Part shown: piece after piece, positions 8,153 to 16,858 of the stretch
Position numbering within the stretch: position 1 is the stretch's first letter
Layout: each line of letters opens with the position of its first letter
Source: Mucilaginibacter sabulilitoris
Lineage (GTDB): Bacteria > Bacteroidota > Bacteroidia > Sphingobacteriales > Sphingobacteriaceae
NCBI RefSeq assembly: GCF_034262375.1
Contig: NZ_CP139558.1
Location: 5,208,001-5,272,000 of the forward strand
Reading direction: 5' to 3'
DNA: 64,000 bases
The notes under the pieces: model-generated
Told to the model about the DNA's origin: nothing
Databases searched by the model: none
Seen by the model: only the letters and a program-made list of their open reading frames with translations
Program-made: the position numbers and the translations under genes

Positions 8153-8620
8153 ATGAACCATGTTTCGGAAAGTGCCCTGGTTGTGGGCATCCTATTATTA
8201 ATATTTATCGTGCCTGTGTATGTCGTCGCCAGGTTATCCAGAAAAAAAAGACAAGCCAAATTAATTGAGCAGCTTCAAACCGTAGTGAGCTCACATCAGT
8301 TAGACTTAACCCATTCAGAATTGCTCGACAATAAAATCATTGGCTGGAGCAAGGAAGACAAAATGCTCCTTTTTGCTGTTCACCATGATGATGGTGTGAT
8401 TATTAATGACCTGAGCGCGGCTTCGCGGGCTTATGTTATTAGAAACATGAATGGCAGTGCAGTAAAGTCAGTTATGCTCCAAATAGCAGATAACAATAAC
8501 ATGATTTTGTGTGGCATCCCCTTTTATGAACAGTTTACTGATAACGAACTGAAACTTAAAAGACTCGAAACACAAGCCAGGGATTGGGAACAATTACTAA
8601 ATGTTCATTTTAAACGGTAA
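8153..8620 (+). CDS. Membrane-anchored hypothetical protein, 155 residues
   Basis: One N-terminal membrane helix (residues 8-28, SALVVGILLLIFIVPVYVVA) is followed by a basic stop-transfer segment (RLSRKKRQAK) and a roughly 120-residue cytoplasmic domain. That domain has mixed alpha/beta character (HSELLDNKIIGWSKEDKMLLFAVH, then YVIRNMNGSAVKSVMLQIADN). The arrangement fits a type I or N-in/C-in anchored soluble domain. I do not recognise the family. It ends about 30 bases before the left end of an insertion sequence, so anything once transcribed downstream has been separated from it. Confidence 0.65.
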   Translation: MNHVSESALVVGILLLIFIVPVYVVARLSRKKRQAKLIEQLQTVVSSHQLDLTHSELLDNKIIGWSKEDKMLLFAVHHDDGVIINDLSAASRAYVIRNMNGSAVKSVMLQIADNNNMILCGIPFYEQFTDNELKLKRLETQARDWEQLLNVHFKR

Positions 8621-8651
8621 CCACTATAACTATTTCCATTAATTTATCACA

Positions 8652-8689
8652 AAGTAAAGCCCTGCCGGTATAACGTGCCTGTTGCACAA
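8652..8689. repeat. Left terminal inverted repeat of the IS
   Basis: Begins AAGTAAAGCCCTGC and ends CGTGCCTGTTGCACAA. It pairs with 10328-10365 with only a few mismatches around the central GGTATAAC / GTTATACC. Confidence 0.85.
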
Positions 8690-8708
8690 GAAAGCATGAG
8701 GGCTAAAG

Positions 8709-10242
8709 TTAACGGGCAAATGACCAAAAGGTTGTTTGCCCGTTTCTGTTGAAGGGGAGCAGAGTCGCTATAAAGGCATTTGTAGTTCTGTGAAATCGAG
8801 TTATAAGATTATAAAACGGATTATCAAGACTCCCCGATGGTTTTGTTTTGCTATTTTTATTTGGCGAGGGCTTTAGCTTCAGTAGTTTTTTGAGGTTATA
8901 AGCAACGGCAGCCATAATCATACACTTGTTTGCCATCGCAATACCCTTTGTATTTACTTTTTTCATTCCGGTGAAATTGACCAGGGTACCTAATACCGGC
9001 TCGACGGTACCTTGCCTTACTTTCCGCATCTTCCGGCCTTTGCTGCTTTGTACACGCTGCTGCATCTGCCTGTATATATCCTTAATGGCAGACTCTCTGA
9101 TGACCTTTGTACCTGTAGATGGATTGGTGCAGCTATCTTTGAGAGGACAAGTCGCGCAATCGCTAACCGAAGTTTTATAAAGCTTATGCAGGCCATTGCC
9201 TTTGGCTCTGAAATGTCGGAAGGTAAGGTATTTTCCCTGTGAACAGATACCGGTCATGCTCTTTATCATAGGTGAACCCTTCCCTGTCATCTTTGTAGCC
9301 TGAGCGGTTGGGTATATACCCTTCGATCTGATGTTCGATCAACGCTAAGAGCCCCGGCTCACTGCTATAGCCTGAATCCGCCAGGACTTCATGCACTGTC
9401 AATCCATTCTCTTTAAGGGTGTTTACCGTCTGCGTTAATATCTCGGGGAGACATTGCCCATCGCCTTTATCGGCATGGAATGCTTGTATGTGGGTAATTA
9501 CGTGATTTGAGGTATCCACACTCACCTGGCTTAGGTAATTTAAGGCCAATACTTTGCCCGGCTTGTAAGATATGCGGGCATCAGTGTCGGATGGGCTTAC
9601 CCTGGCTTGATTTACCGGCTTGGGTTTTTGTTTGGCAGAAGCCTGGCTGGCTGAAAGATGATCAGGCAGGTGAATGATATTATCCGAAGATAGCTTTTCA
9701 GTGTGTGCATCCAACTCCTTGCCATAGCCTGCAGCATCATCCAATATCTGACGTTCGACCACACTGGACAGGGCGGCATTGGCTTTCACCAGCACACTAT
9801 CTACAGCCTGTCGCCGACCAGCGACCAAACCGTTATCGATACATTGTTTCAGTACCGTTTTGAAAATGGCAGTAAACGTTTCCTCCCCGTAAAGTTGGCG
9901 TGTCCGGCTCAGGGTGGAATGCCATGGTAGTTCTTCATCCAGGTCATAGCCGATAAAATAAAGAATATCCATGCGCATCCGTGATGTGATGATAATACGT
10001 CGGTCGCTATTCATGTTTTCCAGATAACCCACCAGCATCAGTTTAAAGAACACGACAGGGTCAATGCTCTTTTGGCCTTCGTTGCCATAATACTTCGCGG
10101 TCGAATCATAAAGGAAAGAGAGATCAAGTATGCTTCTTAACCGCCTGTAGAAATTGTCAGCCGGAACGTAATCGGAAAGCTGAAATCGGATGAATAGCTT
10201 CTCCTGGTAATCTTTTTTGCCTTGCATGCCTTTAATATACAA
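8709..10242 (-). pseudogene. IS1182-type DDE transposase split by a frameshift
   Basis: The N-terminal 350 residues are read in one frame (9184-10242) and the C-terminal part in another (8709-9290). The reading switches near 9240, where DKEHDRYL continues as CSQGKYLTF. The N-terminal domain is of the DUF772 type (YVPADNFYRRLRSILDLSFLYD). The DDE core shows AVDSVLVKA and VSVDTSNHVITH for the two Asp and RQGTVEPVLGTL for the Glu. A C-ATCPLKDSC cluster lies in the C-terminal part. IS1182 transposases are normally one frame of about 500 residues, so this copy is probably inactive; a programmed shift is possible but no classical slippery heptamer is in phase. Confidence 0.85.
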
Positions 10243-10274
10243 AACAAACAGCTGATTAACAAATACTTATAAGA

Positions 10275-10311
10275 AAAAAACACAATTGCCAAATTAGCAA
10301 TTGTGTTTTTT
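10275..10311. terminator. Strong symmetric hairpin inside the IS, upstream of the transposase
   Basis: A perfect 15-base-pair stem (AAAAAACACAATTGC with its complement) around the seven-base loop CAAATTA. It has A-run and T-run sides, so it can terminate transcription in both directions. It would shield the transposase from transcripts entering from outside, a usual feature of insertion sequences. Confidence 0.7.
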
Positions 10312-10327
10312 GAAAGACCGCTGTTAG

Positions 10328-10365
10328 TTGTGCAACAGGCACGGTATAACCGCAGGGCTTTACTT
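10328..10365. repeat. Right terminal inverted repeat of the IS
   Basis: Reads TTGTGCAACAGGCACG at its inner end and AGGGCTTTACTT at its outer end; it complements 8652-8689. Confidence 0.85.
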
Positions 10366-10406
10366 ATCATGAAAGTCTGTTATCTGTATAATTAATATGC
10401 AGCTAT

Positions 10407-11426
10407 TTAACCCAGCTGTATTTCTTTCAGCGCTTCCGAAAATATTTCGTAAGAGCGTATCCTCGCTGCCTGATCATAAATATGCGAAGTCACCATTACC
10501 TCATTAACCTGCGTTTGCTGCAAAAAAGCTTGCATGCTTTTTTTTATTTTTTCCTTGTCGCCAATAAACAGGTAAGCCAGCATCTGGCTTACGGCATAAC
10601 GTTCACTGATATTCCATACGTTATTCATATGATCTACAGGTGGTTGCAAAAGTTTGCGGTTCCCGGTAATTACACCCAGGAAAAATTGCTGCACTGATGT
10701 TGCCAGTCGCTCGGCTTCCGTTTCTGTATCTGCCGCTACCACATTTATGCAGGCCATTACATAAGGATCTTCAAGATATTCAGATGGTTGAAAATTTTCC
10801 CGATATATGCTTATAGCTTCTGTAAAATGTGTTGGCGCAAAGTGGCTTGCAAAGGCATAAGGCAAACCCATGGCCGCAGCTACACGTGCACTCTCGGTGC
10901 TGGAGCCTAAAATCCATATTGGTATGTCTAAACCTTCACCTGGAATAGCCCTTACTTTACTATCCCAGTTATCATCCGAAAAAAAGTTTTGAAGTTTTTG
11001 AATATCCTTGGGAAAATTATGAGGCATGTTAAAATTGGCGCCCCTGATAGCCTGTGAGGTAACCTGATCGGTACCGGGAGCACGCCCCAGGCCAAGATCG
11101 ATACGACCGGGATACAGGGAAGCTAACGTTCCGAATTGTTCAGCCACAATGAGCGGGGCATGATTAGGCAGCATAATCCCCCCCGAACCTACGCGGATAG
11201 TTGATGTGCCACCCGCGATATGCCCTATAAGTATAGCCGTTGCCGAACTGGCAACATTGATCATGTTATGATGTTCGGCAAACCAATAGCGGGTGTAGCC
11301 TAACTTTTCCGCATGTTGAGCCAACTCGAAACTGGCGGCAAAGCTATCCGCTGGTGTGTGACCTTCTTTTACACTGGCGAGGTCTAAAATAGAATATGAT
11401 ATTTTTTTTGATTGTTTAATGTCCAT
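10407..11426 (-). CDS. LLM-class (luciferase-like) flavin-dependent monooxygenase
   Basis: The 339-residue protein is of the bacterial luciferase-like TIM-barrel family. Recognisable are LGYTRYWFAEHHN, TSTIRVGSGGIMLPNHAPL (the MsnO8-type signature), PGRIDLGLGRAPG and IWILGSSTESA. Such enzymes use FMNH2 and oxygen to oxidise varied small molecules; the substrate here is unknown. It is on the same strand as the thiamine operon but 142 bases beyond thiD, so co-transcription is possible rather than shown. An IS element lies immediately downstream. Confidence 0.9.
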   Translation of the reverse strand: MDIKQSKKISYSILDLASVKEGHTPADSFAASFELAQHAEKLGYTRYWFAEHHNMINVASSATAILIGHIAGGTSTIRVGSGGIMLPNHAPLIVAEQFGTLASLYPGRIDLGLGRAPGTDQVTSQAIRGANFNMPHNFPKDIQKLQNFFSDDNWDSKVRAIPGEGLDIPIWILGSSTESARVAAAMGLPYAFASHFAPTHFTEAISIYRENFQPSEYLEDPYVMACINVVAADTETEAERLATSVQQFFLGVITGNRKLLQPPVDHMNNVWNISERYAVSQMLAYLFIGDKEKIKKSMQAFLQQTQVNEVMVTSHIYDQAARIRSYEIFSEALKEIQLG

Positions 11427-11568
11427 TGCTTGAATTCTTTATATGCAGATCACTTTTCAAGGCTATCCAAACTGCATATTATTCAAATTTAAAAACTTCT
11501 GCAACGGAACGTATATATCGCTACGTTTATATGACTTTATATAAACCATATCGGAGCTTTCCGATATA

Positions 11569-12405
11569 TCAATACTTAAGCTTAACCATCGGTTGCGGAT
11601 CAAAAAAATGATTTAAAGGACCGTGACCATTACCGGTTTTTACATCTTTACCATGCGCTATTGCCTCGTGAACATAGATTTCAGCTTTTTTAATAGCGGT
11701 GATCATATCATAGCCCAGTGCTAAACCAGCAGCAATAGCCGATGATAATGTACACCCGGTTCCGTGCGTGTTGTTACTGTCGATGTAAACAGATTCAAAC
11801 CTTATTTTAATTCCGTTTTTATCAAGATAAACATCACAAAGCTTGTCCTGGCCCAAATGTCCCCCTTTTATGAGTACCGCGTTACAACCCAGTTCAATAA
11901 AGCAACCAGCAGCAACTTCCATATCTTCAATATGCTTTATATCCAACCCTGTTATTAATCTTGTCTCATCCAAATTGGGTGTGATTAAAGTTATCAGCGG
12001 AAAAAGTTTAGTTTTTAAAACATCCACCGTAATATCTTCCATCAGTCGGTATCCGCTGCTTGATATCATTACAGGGTCAAAAATGATGGGTACATCAGGA
12101 TATAACCTCAATATGGTTGCAATATCCATAGCTGTTCGAGCGTTGGGGATCATACCTATTTTAACAGCCCAAGGTTTAATATCATCCATTACAGCTTTAA
12201 TCTGCTGCAATACAATTTCTGACGGGATATGATGAACAGCCGTCACTCCTATTGTGTTTTGTACAGTAACCGCTGTAATAGCCGAACTCCCAAAGCAGCC
12301 ATACGCGCTAAAAGTCTTCAGATCGGCCTGTATACCTGCACCTCCGCCGCTATCTGAGCCCGCTATAGTCAGCACCGACGGATATTTATATAATCCCGCC
12401 ATCAT
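11569..12405 (-). CDS. thiD: Hydroxymethylpyrimidine/phosphomethylpyrimidine kinase
   Basis: The 278-residue protein is a ribokinase-fold kinase of the ThiD family. It starts with TIAGSDSGGGAGIQADLKTF, has DPVMISSSGYRLM in the middle and the anion-hole/catalytic motif HGTGCTLSSAIAAGLA near residue 220. It phosphorylates HMP and HMP-P to HMP-PP for thiamine synthesis in the cytoplasm. It overlaps the preceding thiF-like gene by four bases (ATGA), indicating translational coupling, and is the last clear member of the TPP-riboswitch operon. No fused ThiE domain is present. Confidence 0.95.
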   Translation of the reverse strand: MMAGLYKYPSVLTIAGSDSGGGAGIQADLKTFSAYGCFGSSAITAVTVQNTIGVTAVHHIPSEIVLQQIKAVMDDIKPWAVKIGMIPNARTAMDIATILRLYPDVPIIFDPVMISSSGYRLMEDITVDVLKTKLFPLITLITPNLDETRLITGLDIKHIEDMEVAAGCFIELGCNAVLIKGGHLGQDKLCDVYLDKNGIKIRFESVYIDSNNTHGTGCTLSSAIAAGLALGYDMITAIKKAEIYVHEAIAHGKDVKTGNGHGPLNHFFDPQPMVKLKY

Positions 12406-13463
12406 TGAAATATCCCATTTTTCACACTGTACATTTCACCCGTGTACTTTGATTTTATAAGCTGAATAGCCATCCTGCTCCGCTGCCCGGTTTGACAGTA
12501 AAAAACCAATTTTTTATTTACCGGAAGTGTATCTATCCTTTCTGTTAACTCATACAGCGGGATATTAATTCCACCAATGTTAAAATCCTCATATTCATAC
12601 GTTTCCCGCACATCTATCAGGCAAATATTTTCTGGTTCCTGCTGGACCCAGTTGTTCACCGTATCCATGCTGATCTCCTGATTAAGCACAGGCTCTTCTA
12701 TTTTACTTTGCTGTTTTTGGGTAGTAGTTCCGGTTTGTTTAACCACATTAAAAACCGTCATGCTGTTGTCGAGCATGTTAAGGGCTAAAAATTTACCCGA
12801 AAGAACTTCGCCAAGGCCACAAATAATTTTTATGACCTCATTAGCCATATACGTGCCAATAATTCCGGGTAACACACCTATTACGCCTATTTCGTCGCAA
12901 TTAGGTACTTCATCATCCGCCGGAGGTTCGGGGAATACATCACGGTAGTTTGGGCCACCCTGATAGTTAAAAACGGCCACATGACCCTCAAACTTAAATA
13001 TCGAACCAAACACCAACGGTTTGCCTAAATCAACACAGGTATCATTAACCAGGTACCGGGTAGTAAAATTATCAGAGCCATCTATAACTATATCATACTC
13101 ATTTATAATACTTTCTGCATTTTCAGCGCTTAATTTCACCTGATACTCTTGTATAAAAATGTGAGGATTCAGGGCTTCAAGCTTTTGTTTGGCTACCCTG
13201 GCTTTTGGTTTACCAACGTCGGCGGCGTTATATAATATTTGCCGCTGCAGGTTACTGATATCGACAACATCTCGGTCAACTATGCCAATTTTCCCTACCC
13301 CTGCTGCCGCCAGATATTGCAGTACAGGGCATCCCAAACCACCGGCGCCGATCATAAGTACACTGGCATTTTTTAACATATTTTGGCCGTTTATTCCTAC
13401 TTCCGGAAGTATAATTTGGCGATTATAGCGTTGTAATTCTTCCTTTTTTAACATTTTTAACAA
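12402..13463 (-). CDS. thiF: ThiF/MoeB-type adenylyltransferase with C-terminal rhodanese domain
   Basis: 353 residues. The N-terminal E1-like domain has MIGAGGLGCPVLQYLAAAGVG near residues 36-56 and DRDVVDISNLQRQILY. It also has a conserved Cys in VPNCDEIGVIGVLPG. The last about 95 residues form a rhodanese domain with LIDVRETYEYEDFNIGG and the active-site loop FYCQTGQRS. In thiamine synthesis such a protein adenylates the C-terminal glycine of ThiS and can pass on sulfur through the rhodanese Cys. The MoeB/ThiF zinc CxxC pairs are not evident. The position in the thi operon supports a ThiF role; it could also serve molybdopterin synthesis (MoeB). Confidence 0.88.
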   Translation of the reverse strand: MLKMLKKEELQRYNRQIILPEVGINGQNMLKNASVLMIGAGGLGCPVLQYLAAAGVGKIGIVDRDVVDISNLQRQILYNAADVGKPKARVAKQKLEALNPHIFIQEYQVKLSAENAESIINEYDIVIDGSDNFTTRYLVNDTCVDLGKPLVFGSIFKFEGHVAVFNYQGGPNYRDVFPEPPADDEVPNCDEIGVIGVLPGIIGTYMANEVIKIICGLGEVLSGKFLALNMLDNSMTVFNVVKQTGTTTQKQQSKIEEPVLNQEISMDTVNNWVQQEPENICLIDVRETYEYEDFNIGGINIPLYELTERIDTLPVNKKLVFYCQTGQRSRMAIQLIKSKYTGEMYSVKNGIFQ

Positions 13464-13464
13464 A

Positions 13465-14580
13465 TTATTTTACCAGGCAATTATCCCAGTCTTTCCAAAC
13501 CGGTTCATACCCCTGCGCCCTGATCATTTTGGCAATTTCCTGCGGGCTACGTTCATCTGAAATTTCAAATTGTTCCAATGCCTCAGGTTCAACAGCATAA
13601 CCGCCAGGATTGGTTTTAGAACCGGCACTTATAGACGTTATTCCCAGCTTAATGATATTATTCCTGAAATTTGACGACTCCCGGGTTGATATGGAAAGCT
13701 CCACTTCCTCATTAAACAGGCGGTATGCGCAGATCAGCTGCACCAATTCCCGGTCGCTCATCTCTACCTTGGGCTCCAGGCCGCCGCTGAAAGGGCGCAG
13801 GCGCGGGAACGACAGGCTGTATTTACTTTGCCAGTATTGTTTTTCGAGATAATTTAGATGGAGGGCGGTAAAAAAGCAATCGGTGCGCCAGTCTTCCAGA
13901 CCAATCAGTACGCCTAAACCCATTTTATGGATACCAGCCTGCCCAAGCCTGTCGGGTGTTTCGAGACGATATTGAAAGTTGGATTTTTTCCCTTTTGGGT
14001 GATGTTTTTTATAATCTTCCTGGTGGTAGGTTTCCTGATAAACCAGTACGGTATTTAAGCCGTAAGGCGTTAACTGCCCATAATCTTCCAGGTCAAGGGG
14101 TTGCACCTCCATTGAGATATGCGCAAAATGCGGACGGATCAGATCGAGCGTTTTTTTAAAATAGTCTACGTTTACGGTAAGGTTAGCCTCTCCGGTAACC
14201 AGCAGCACATGATCATAACCCATATCCTTAATTACCGCCACCTCCTGCATAATTTCCATAGGCGACAATGTTTTACGCCTCACCTTGTTATCATAGCTAA
14301 AGCCGCAATAAGTACAAATGTTATTGCACTCGTTTGACAGATAAAGCGGCACGTATAGCTGTATAACCTTTCCAAAACGCTTCAGGGTTAATTGCTGACT
14401 AATAGCTGCCATTTGCTCGAGGTAAGGAGCGGCAGCGGGCGATACCAGGGCTTTAAAATCCTCTAATGTACGTTTGGATGCAACCAGTGCCCTCTCCACA
14501 TCAGCTGAGGTTTTGGCGTAGATGCTGGCTTTGGTATCATCCCAGTTATAGGTTTCAAAAATATCGTTAAAACTACTCAT
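13465..14580 (-). CDS. thiH: 2-iminoacetate synthase (radical SAM)
   Basis: The 371-residue protein has the radical-SAM cluster motif CNNICTYC at residues 85-92 (CxxxCxxC) and matches ThiH in length. LETPDRLGQAGIHKMGLGVLIGLEDWR and PRLRPFSGG are characteristic. It cleaves tyrosine with S-adenosylmethionine to yield dehydroglycine for the thiazole ring, with p-cresol as by-product; this is the oxygen-sensitive alternative to ThiO. It overlaps thiG by eight bases and is followed by the thiF-like gene after one base. The pathway choice suggests the operon works best at low oxygen. Confidence 0.96.
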   Translation of the reverse strand: MSSFNDIFETYNWDDTKASIYAKTSADVERALVASKRTLEDFKALVSPAAAPYLEQMAAISQQLTLKRFGKVIQLYVPLYLSNECNNICTYCGFSYDNKVRRKTLSPMEIMQEVAVIKDMGYDHVLLVTGEANLTVNVDYFKKTLDLIRPHFAHISMEVQPLDLEDYGQLTPYGLNTVLVYQETYHQEDYKKHHPKGKKSNFQYRLETPDRLGQAGIHKMGLGVLIGLEDWRTDCFFTALHLNYLEKQYWQSKYSLSFPRLRPFSGGLEPKVEMSDRELVQLICAYRLFNEEVELSISTRESSNFRNNIIKLGITSISAGSKTNPGGYAVEPEALEQFEISDERSPQEIAKMIRAQGYEPVWKDWDNCLVK

Positions 14581-15340
14581 CTAAAAAAGAGGTTAAAGGA
14601 CTGCTGGCTATGGCATGTACAACCGGCAATGCAAGTTTTGCTTCAAATGCCATACGCCCTGCTTCAACAGCCATTTGAAAAGCAACAGCCATTTTTACCG
14701 GATCGTTTGAAACAGCAATGGCGGTGTTCACCAGTACCGCGTCGGCACCAATTTCCATAGCTTTGGCAGCATCAGATGGTGAACCTATCCCGGCATCAAC
14801 AATAACGGGTACGTTGCTTTGGCTAATAATGATCTCTAAAAAATCAATCGTCTTTAACCCCTTGTTGCTACCTATGGGCGATCCTAATGGCATTACAACC
14901 GCAGTACCCGCATCTTCAAGCCGCTTGCACAAAACAGGGTCGGCATGAATATAGGGCATCACCACAAAGCCCATTTTGGCTAATTCTTCAGTAGCCTTCA
15001 GGGTTTCAATCGGGTCGGGCATCAGGTATTTGGGATCGGGATGGATCTCCAGTTTTATCCAGTTAGTCTCCAAAGCTTCACGTGCAAGCTGGGCCGCGAA
15101 AACAGCCTCCTTTGCATTTCTTACACCAGACGTATTCGGCAGCAAATTAATATGCGGATATTTTAAGCGGATCAGAAGATCATCCTGCTGATTGTTTTTT
15201 ACATCTACACGCTTCAGCGCAACGGTAACCAGTTCGGACCCGGAGGCTAATAGCGCCTCCTCCATTAAAGCAGATGAGCTGAACTTACCAGTACCCGTAA
15301 ACAAACGCGAGTTAAAAGTTTTACCGGCTATAGTTAACAT
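14573..15340 (-). CDS. thiG: Thiazole synthase
   Basis: The 255-residue TIM-barrel protein has the usual ThiG length. Motifs include FTGTGKFSS at the N-terminus, NTSGVRNAKEAVFAAQLARE and IKLEIHPDPKYLMPDPIETL, which contains the Schiff-base Lys of the family. GIGSPSDAAKAMEIGADAVLVNTAIA follows. It joins dehydroglycine, DXP and the ThiS thiocarboxylate into the thiazole moiety. It lies three bases after thiE and overlaps thiH by eight bases, consistent with the ThiG-ThiH complex being made together. Confidence 0.97.
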   Translation of the reverse strand: MLTIAGKTFNSRLFTGTGKFSSSALMEEALLASGSELVTVALKRVDVKNNQQDDLLIRLKYPHINLLPNTSGVRNAKEAVFAAQLAREALETNWIKLEIHPDPKYLMPDPIETLKATEELAKMGFVVMPYIHADPVLCKRLEDAGTAVVMPLGSPIGSNKGLKTIDFLEIIISQSNVPVIVDAGIGSPSDAAKAMEIGADAVLVNTAIAVSNDPVKMAVAFQMAVEAGRMAFEAKLALPVVHAIASSPLTSFLDE

Positions 15341-15343
15341 ATT

Positions 15344-15991
15344 TTATGCTTGGTTTAAAAGTTTGGCATTTAATGATTGGTATATTGATTTTACAGTTTG
15401 CGGTGCATCGGCAGCATAGGTTATTGCTCCCGACACAGCCACACCGTACAGTCCTGTTTGCATAATCGGCTCTATATCCTCCGGCAAAATGCCACCAATG
15501 GCAATTATGGGGGTGTTGATTCCGGCGGCTTGTACCTTCCGCATGATATCCTCATATCCGCTTAAGCCTAAAACTGGGCTAAGCTTTTCCTTGGTTTGGG
15601 TAAACCGGAATGGCCCCAAACCAATGTAATCTACCCCTTCGGCAATCCTTTGCTGTATGTGCTTAAAAGTATTTGCTGTTCCGCCGATGATCATTTGCGG
15701 GCCGATAATTTCCCGGGCCTGTGCTACCGGCATGTCCTGCAAGCCCAGGTGCAAGCCATAAGCGCCCACTTTTAAGGCAATTTCGGGATGATCATTTACA
15801 ATAAGTTTGGCTTTATATTCAAAACATAACTCACTGACTTTAATCGCATAATCTAAAATTATATTATGCGACTGATCTTTAATTCGCAATTGTACCCATT
15901 TGCAGCCCGCATCAAGTGCGGCCTTAATTGCGGTGAGGTGAGTGCCGTCTTCGGGCTGCTGCGATATATAATGAAGTTTATCTATTATCAT
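15344..15991 (-). CDS. thiE: Thiamine-phosphate synthase
   Basis: 215 residues. The N-terminal WVQLRIKDQS, GLHLGLQDMPVAQAR, the pyrophosphate-binding IIGGTANT and YIGLGPFRFTQTKEKL are diagnostic of true ThiE. IIAIGGILPEDI is the phosphate loop. It couples HMP-PP with thiazole phosphate to make thiamine phosphate. It overlaps the upstream tenI-like gene by 14 bases. Compared with that paralogue it keeps all ThiE catalytic motifs, so this is the synthase proper. Confidence 0.95.
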   Translation of the reverse strand: MIIDKLHYISQQPEDGTHLTAIKAALDAGCKWVQLRIKDQSHNIILDYAIKVSELCFEYKAKLIVNDHPEIALKVGAYGLHLGLQDMPVAQAREIIGPQMIIGGTANTFKHIQQRIAEGVDYIGLGPFRFTQTKEKLSPVLGLSGYEDIMRKVQAAGINTPIIAIGGILPEDIEPIMQTGLYGVAVSGAITYAADAPQTVKSIYQSLNAKLLNQA

Positions 15992-16601
15992 GATTTTCAG
16001 TCAGGATCTGTAATTCCTGTTTTAGGTTTTTAAAATTAGACAAGGCTATTTGGGGTTCATTCCAAATGGTTCCCAACACCGCCACACCATCAAAATTCAT
16101 AGCTTTTATTTTATTTATATTTGATATATCAATACCACCTAAAGCAATTACATTCAAATTTTTACCTTGATTATCTAAATAAAAACTTTCAGCAAGATTG
16201 GTCATGTATCCCGGTTTGGAAATACTATTAAATACCGGACTCAGAAACGCATTATCAAACCACTTTAGTGATGGCAATGCCGCCATGTTATGTATTGATG
16301 TGCTTAATATGTATCCTTGCTTGTTCTGTGCTGCCAGTTTTCCGGCATCTGTATTTATCCTTTCTTGTTCTGTATAATGCAAACGTTCTATACCAAAGTC
16401 CTGCGCTAAAGCATGATGCTGGTGTAAGGCTATATAATGGCGGTACGGCTCATCTATCTGTGTCAACAACGCAGCTACCTGCTTCCCGCCATAACCGGGC
16501 TTGCGTACATGAAGGCGGGTTAAACCGGCTTCAAACAGCTGGTTAATGATACCCGCTTCATTCGGTATAGCTTCAGGATTTGATATGACTATTAGCTGCA
16601 T
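15978..16601 (-). CDS. TenI-like thiazole tautomerase / ThiE paralogue
   Basis: The 207-residue protein shares the ThiE/TenI barrel but lacks the ThiE hallmarks: GGTANT is replaced by LSTSIHN and the pyrimidine-binding segment is altered. It has LTRLHVRKPG, a His-rich stretch (HYIALHQHHALAQ), LSPVFNSISKPGY and VIALGGIDISNI. This pattern fits TenI, which aromatises the ThiG product, or the related group often annotated as a second thiamine-phosphate synthase in Bacteroidetes. It overlaps thiE by 14 bases and is separated from thiC by two palindromic repeats. The exact reaction is inferred from family and position. Confidence 0.8.
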   Translation of the reverse strand: MQLIVISNPEAIPNEAGIINQLFEAGLTRLHVRKPGYGGKQVAALLTQIDEPYRHYIALHQHHALAQDFGIERLHYTEQERINTDAGKLAAQNKQGYILSTSIHNMAALPSLKWFDNAFLSPVFNSISKPGYMTNLAESFYLDNQGKNLNVIALGGIDISNINKIKAMNFDGVAVLGTIWNEPQIALSNFKNLKQELQILTENHDNR

Positions 16602-16631
16602 AAGTTTTCATTTTATCAATAATTCCCGCCT

Positions 16632-16722
16632 ATGTCATTGCGAGGAGGAACGATGAAGCAACCGCAAACTGTGCAGGTCTCTGTATAGCATGAGATTGCC
16701 GCGCTATCGCTCGCAATGACAT
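16632..16722. repeat. 91-bp palindromic repeat, copy 1 (tenI-like/thiC intergenic)
   Basis: Starts ATGTCATTGCGAG and ends CTCGCAATGACAT, a 13-bp perfect terminal inverted repeat. The interior contains GAGGAACGATGAAGCAA and GATTGCCGCGCTATCG, which partly pair. This TCATTGCGAGGA...GCAATGACA element is of a kind widely dispersed in Bacteroidetes genomes; it has no coding capacity and resembles a MITE or REP-type element. Confidence 0.8.
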
Positions 16723-16754
16723 ATTTTTAGCTCTCATTTCTTAACAAATCAATT

Positions 16755-16845
16755 ATGTCATTACGAGGAGGAACGACGAAGCAATCGCGAACTGCGTAAG
16801 CCTCCGCACAGCATAAGATTGCCGCGCTATCGCTCGCAATGACAT
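16755..16845. repeat. 91-bp palindromic repeat, copy 2
   Basis: The same length and orientation as copy 1, starting ATGTCATTACGAG and ending CTCGCAATGACAT, about 80% identical by eye. The two copies are separated by 32 bases. Both lie within the thi operon, between thiC and the tenI-like gene. Confidence 0.8.
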
Positions 16846-16858
16846 ATTGTTTTGTAAC

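Larger units (their letters stand above)
8652..10365 (-). mobile_element. IS1182-family insertion sequence with 38-bp terminal inverted repeats
   Basis: The terminal inverted repeats are 8652-8689 and 10328-10365; they match at all but a few central positions. The element encloses a single transposase gene (minus strand, frameshifted) and a strong hairpin at 10275-10311. ATCA occurs next to both ends, but two bases off the repeat on the left, so a clean target duplication is not certain. It lies between an uncharacterised plus-strand gene and a minus-strand monooxygenase gene and breaks neither. Confidence 0.9.

Noticed and set aside
9012..9242. Open frames on the plus strand inside the IS
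   Set aside because: They are antisense shadows of the transposase, without start context or recognisable products.
10137..10370. Minus-strand frame running through the right end of the IS
   Set aside because: It overlaps the N-terminus of the transposase and the terminal repeat; no family and unlikely to be coding.
16632..16845. CRISPR array from the two tandem repeats
   Set aside because: Only two 91-bp units with palindromic ends and no spacer pattern; these are dispersed-type palindromic repeats.
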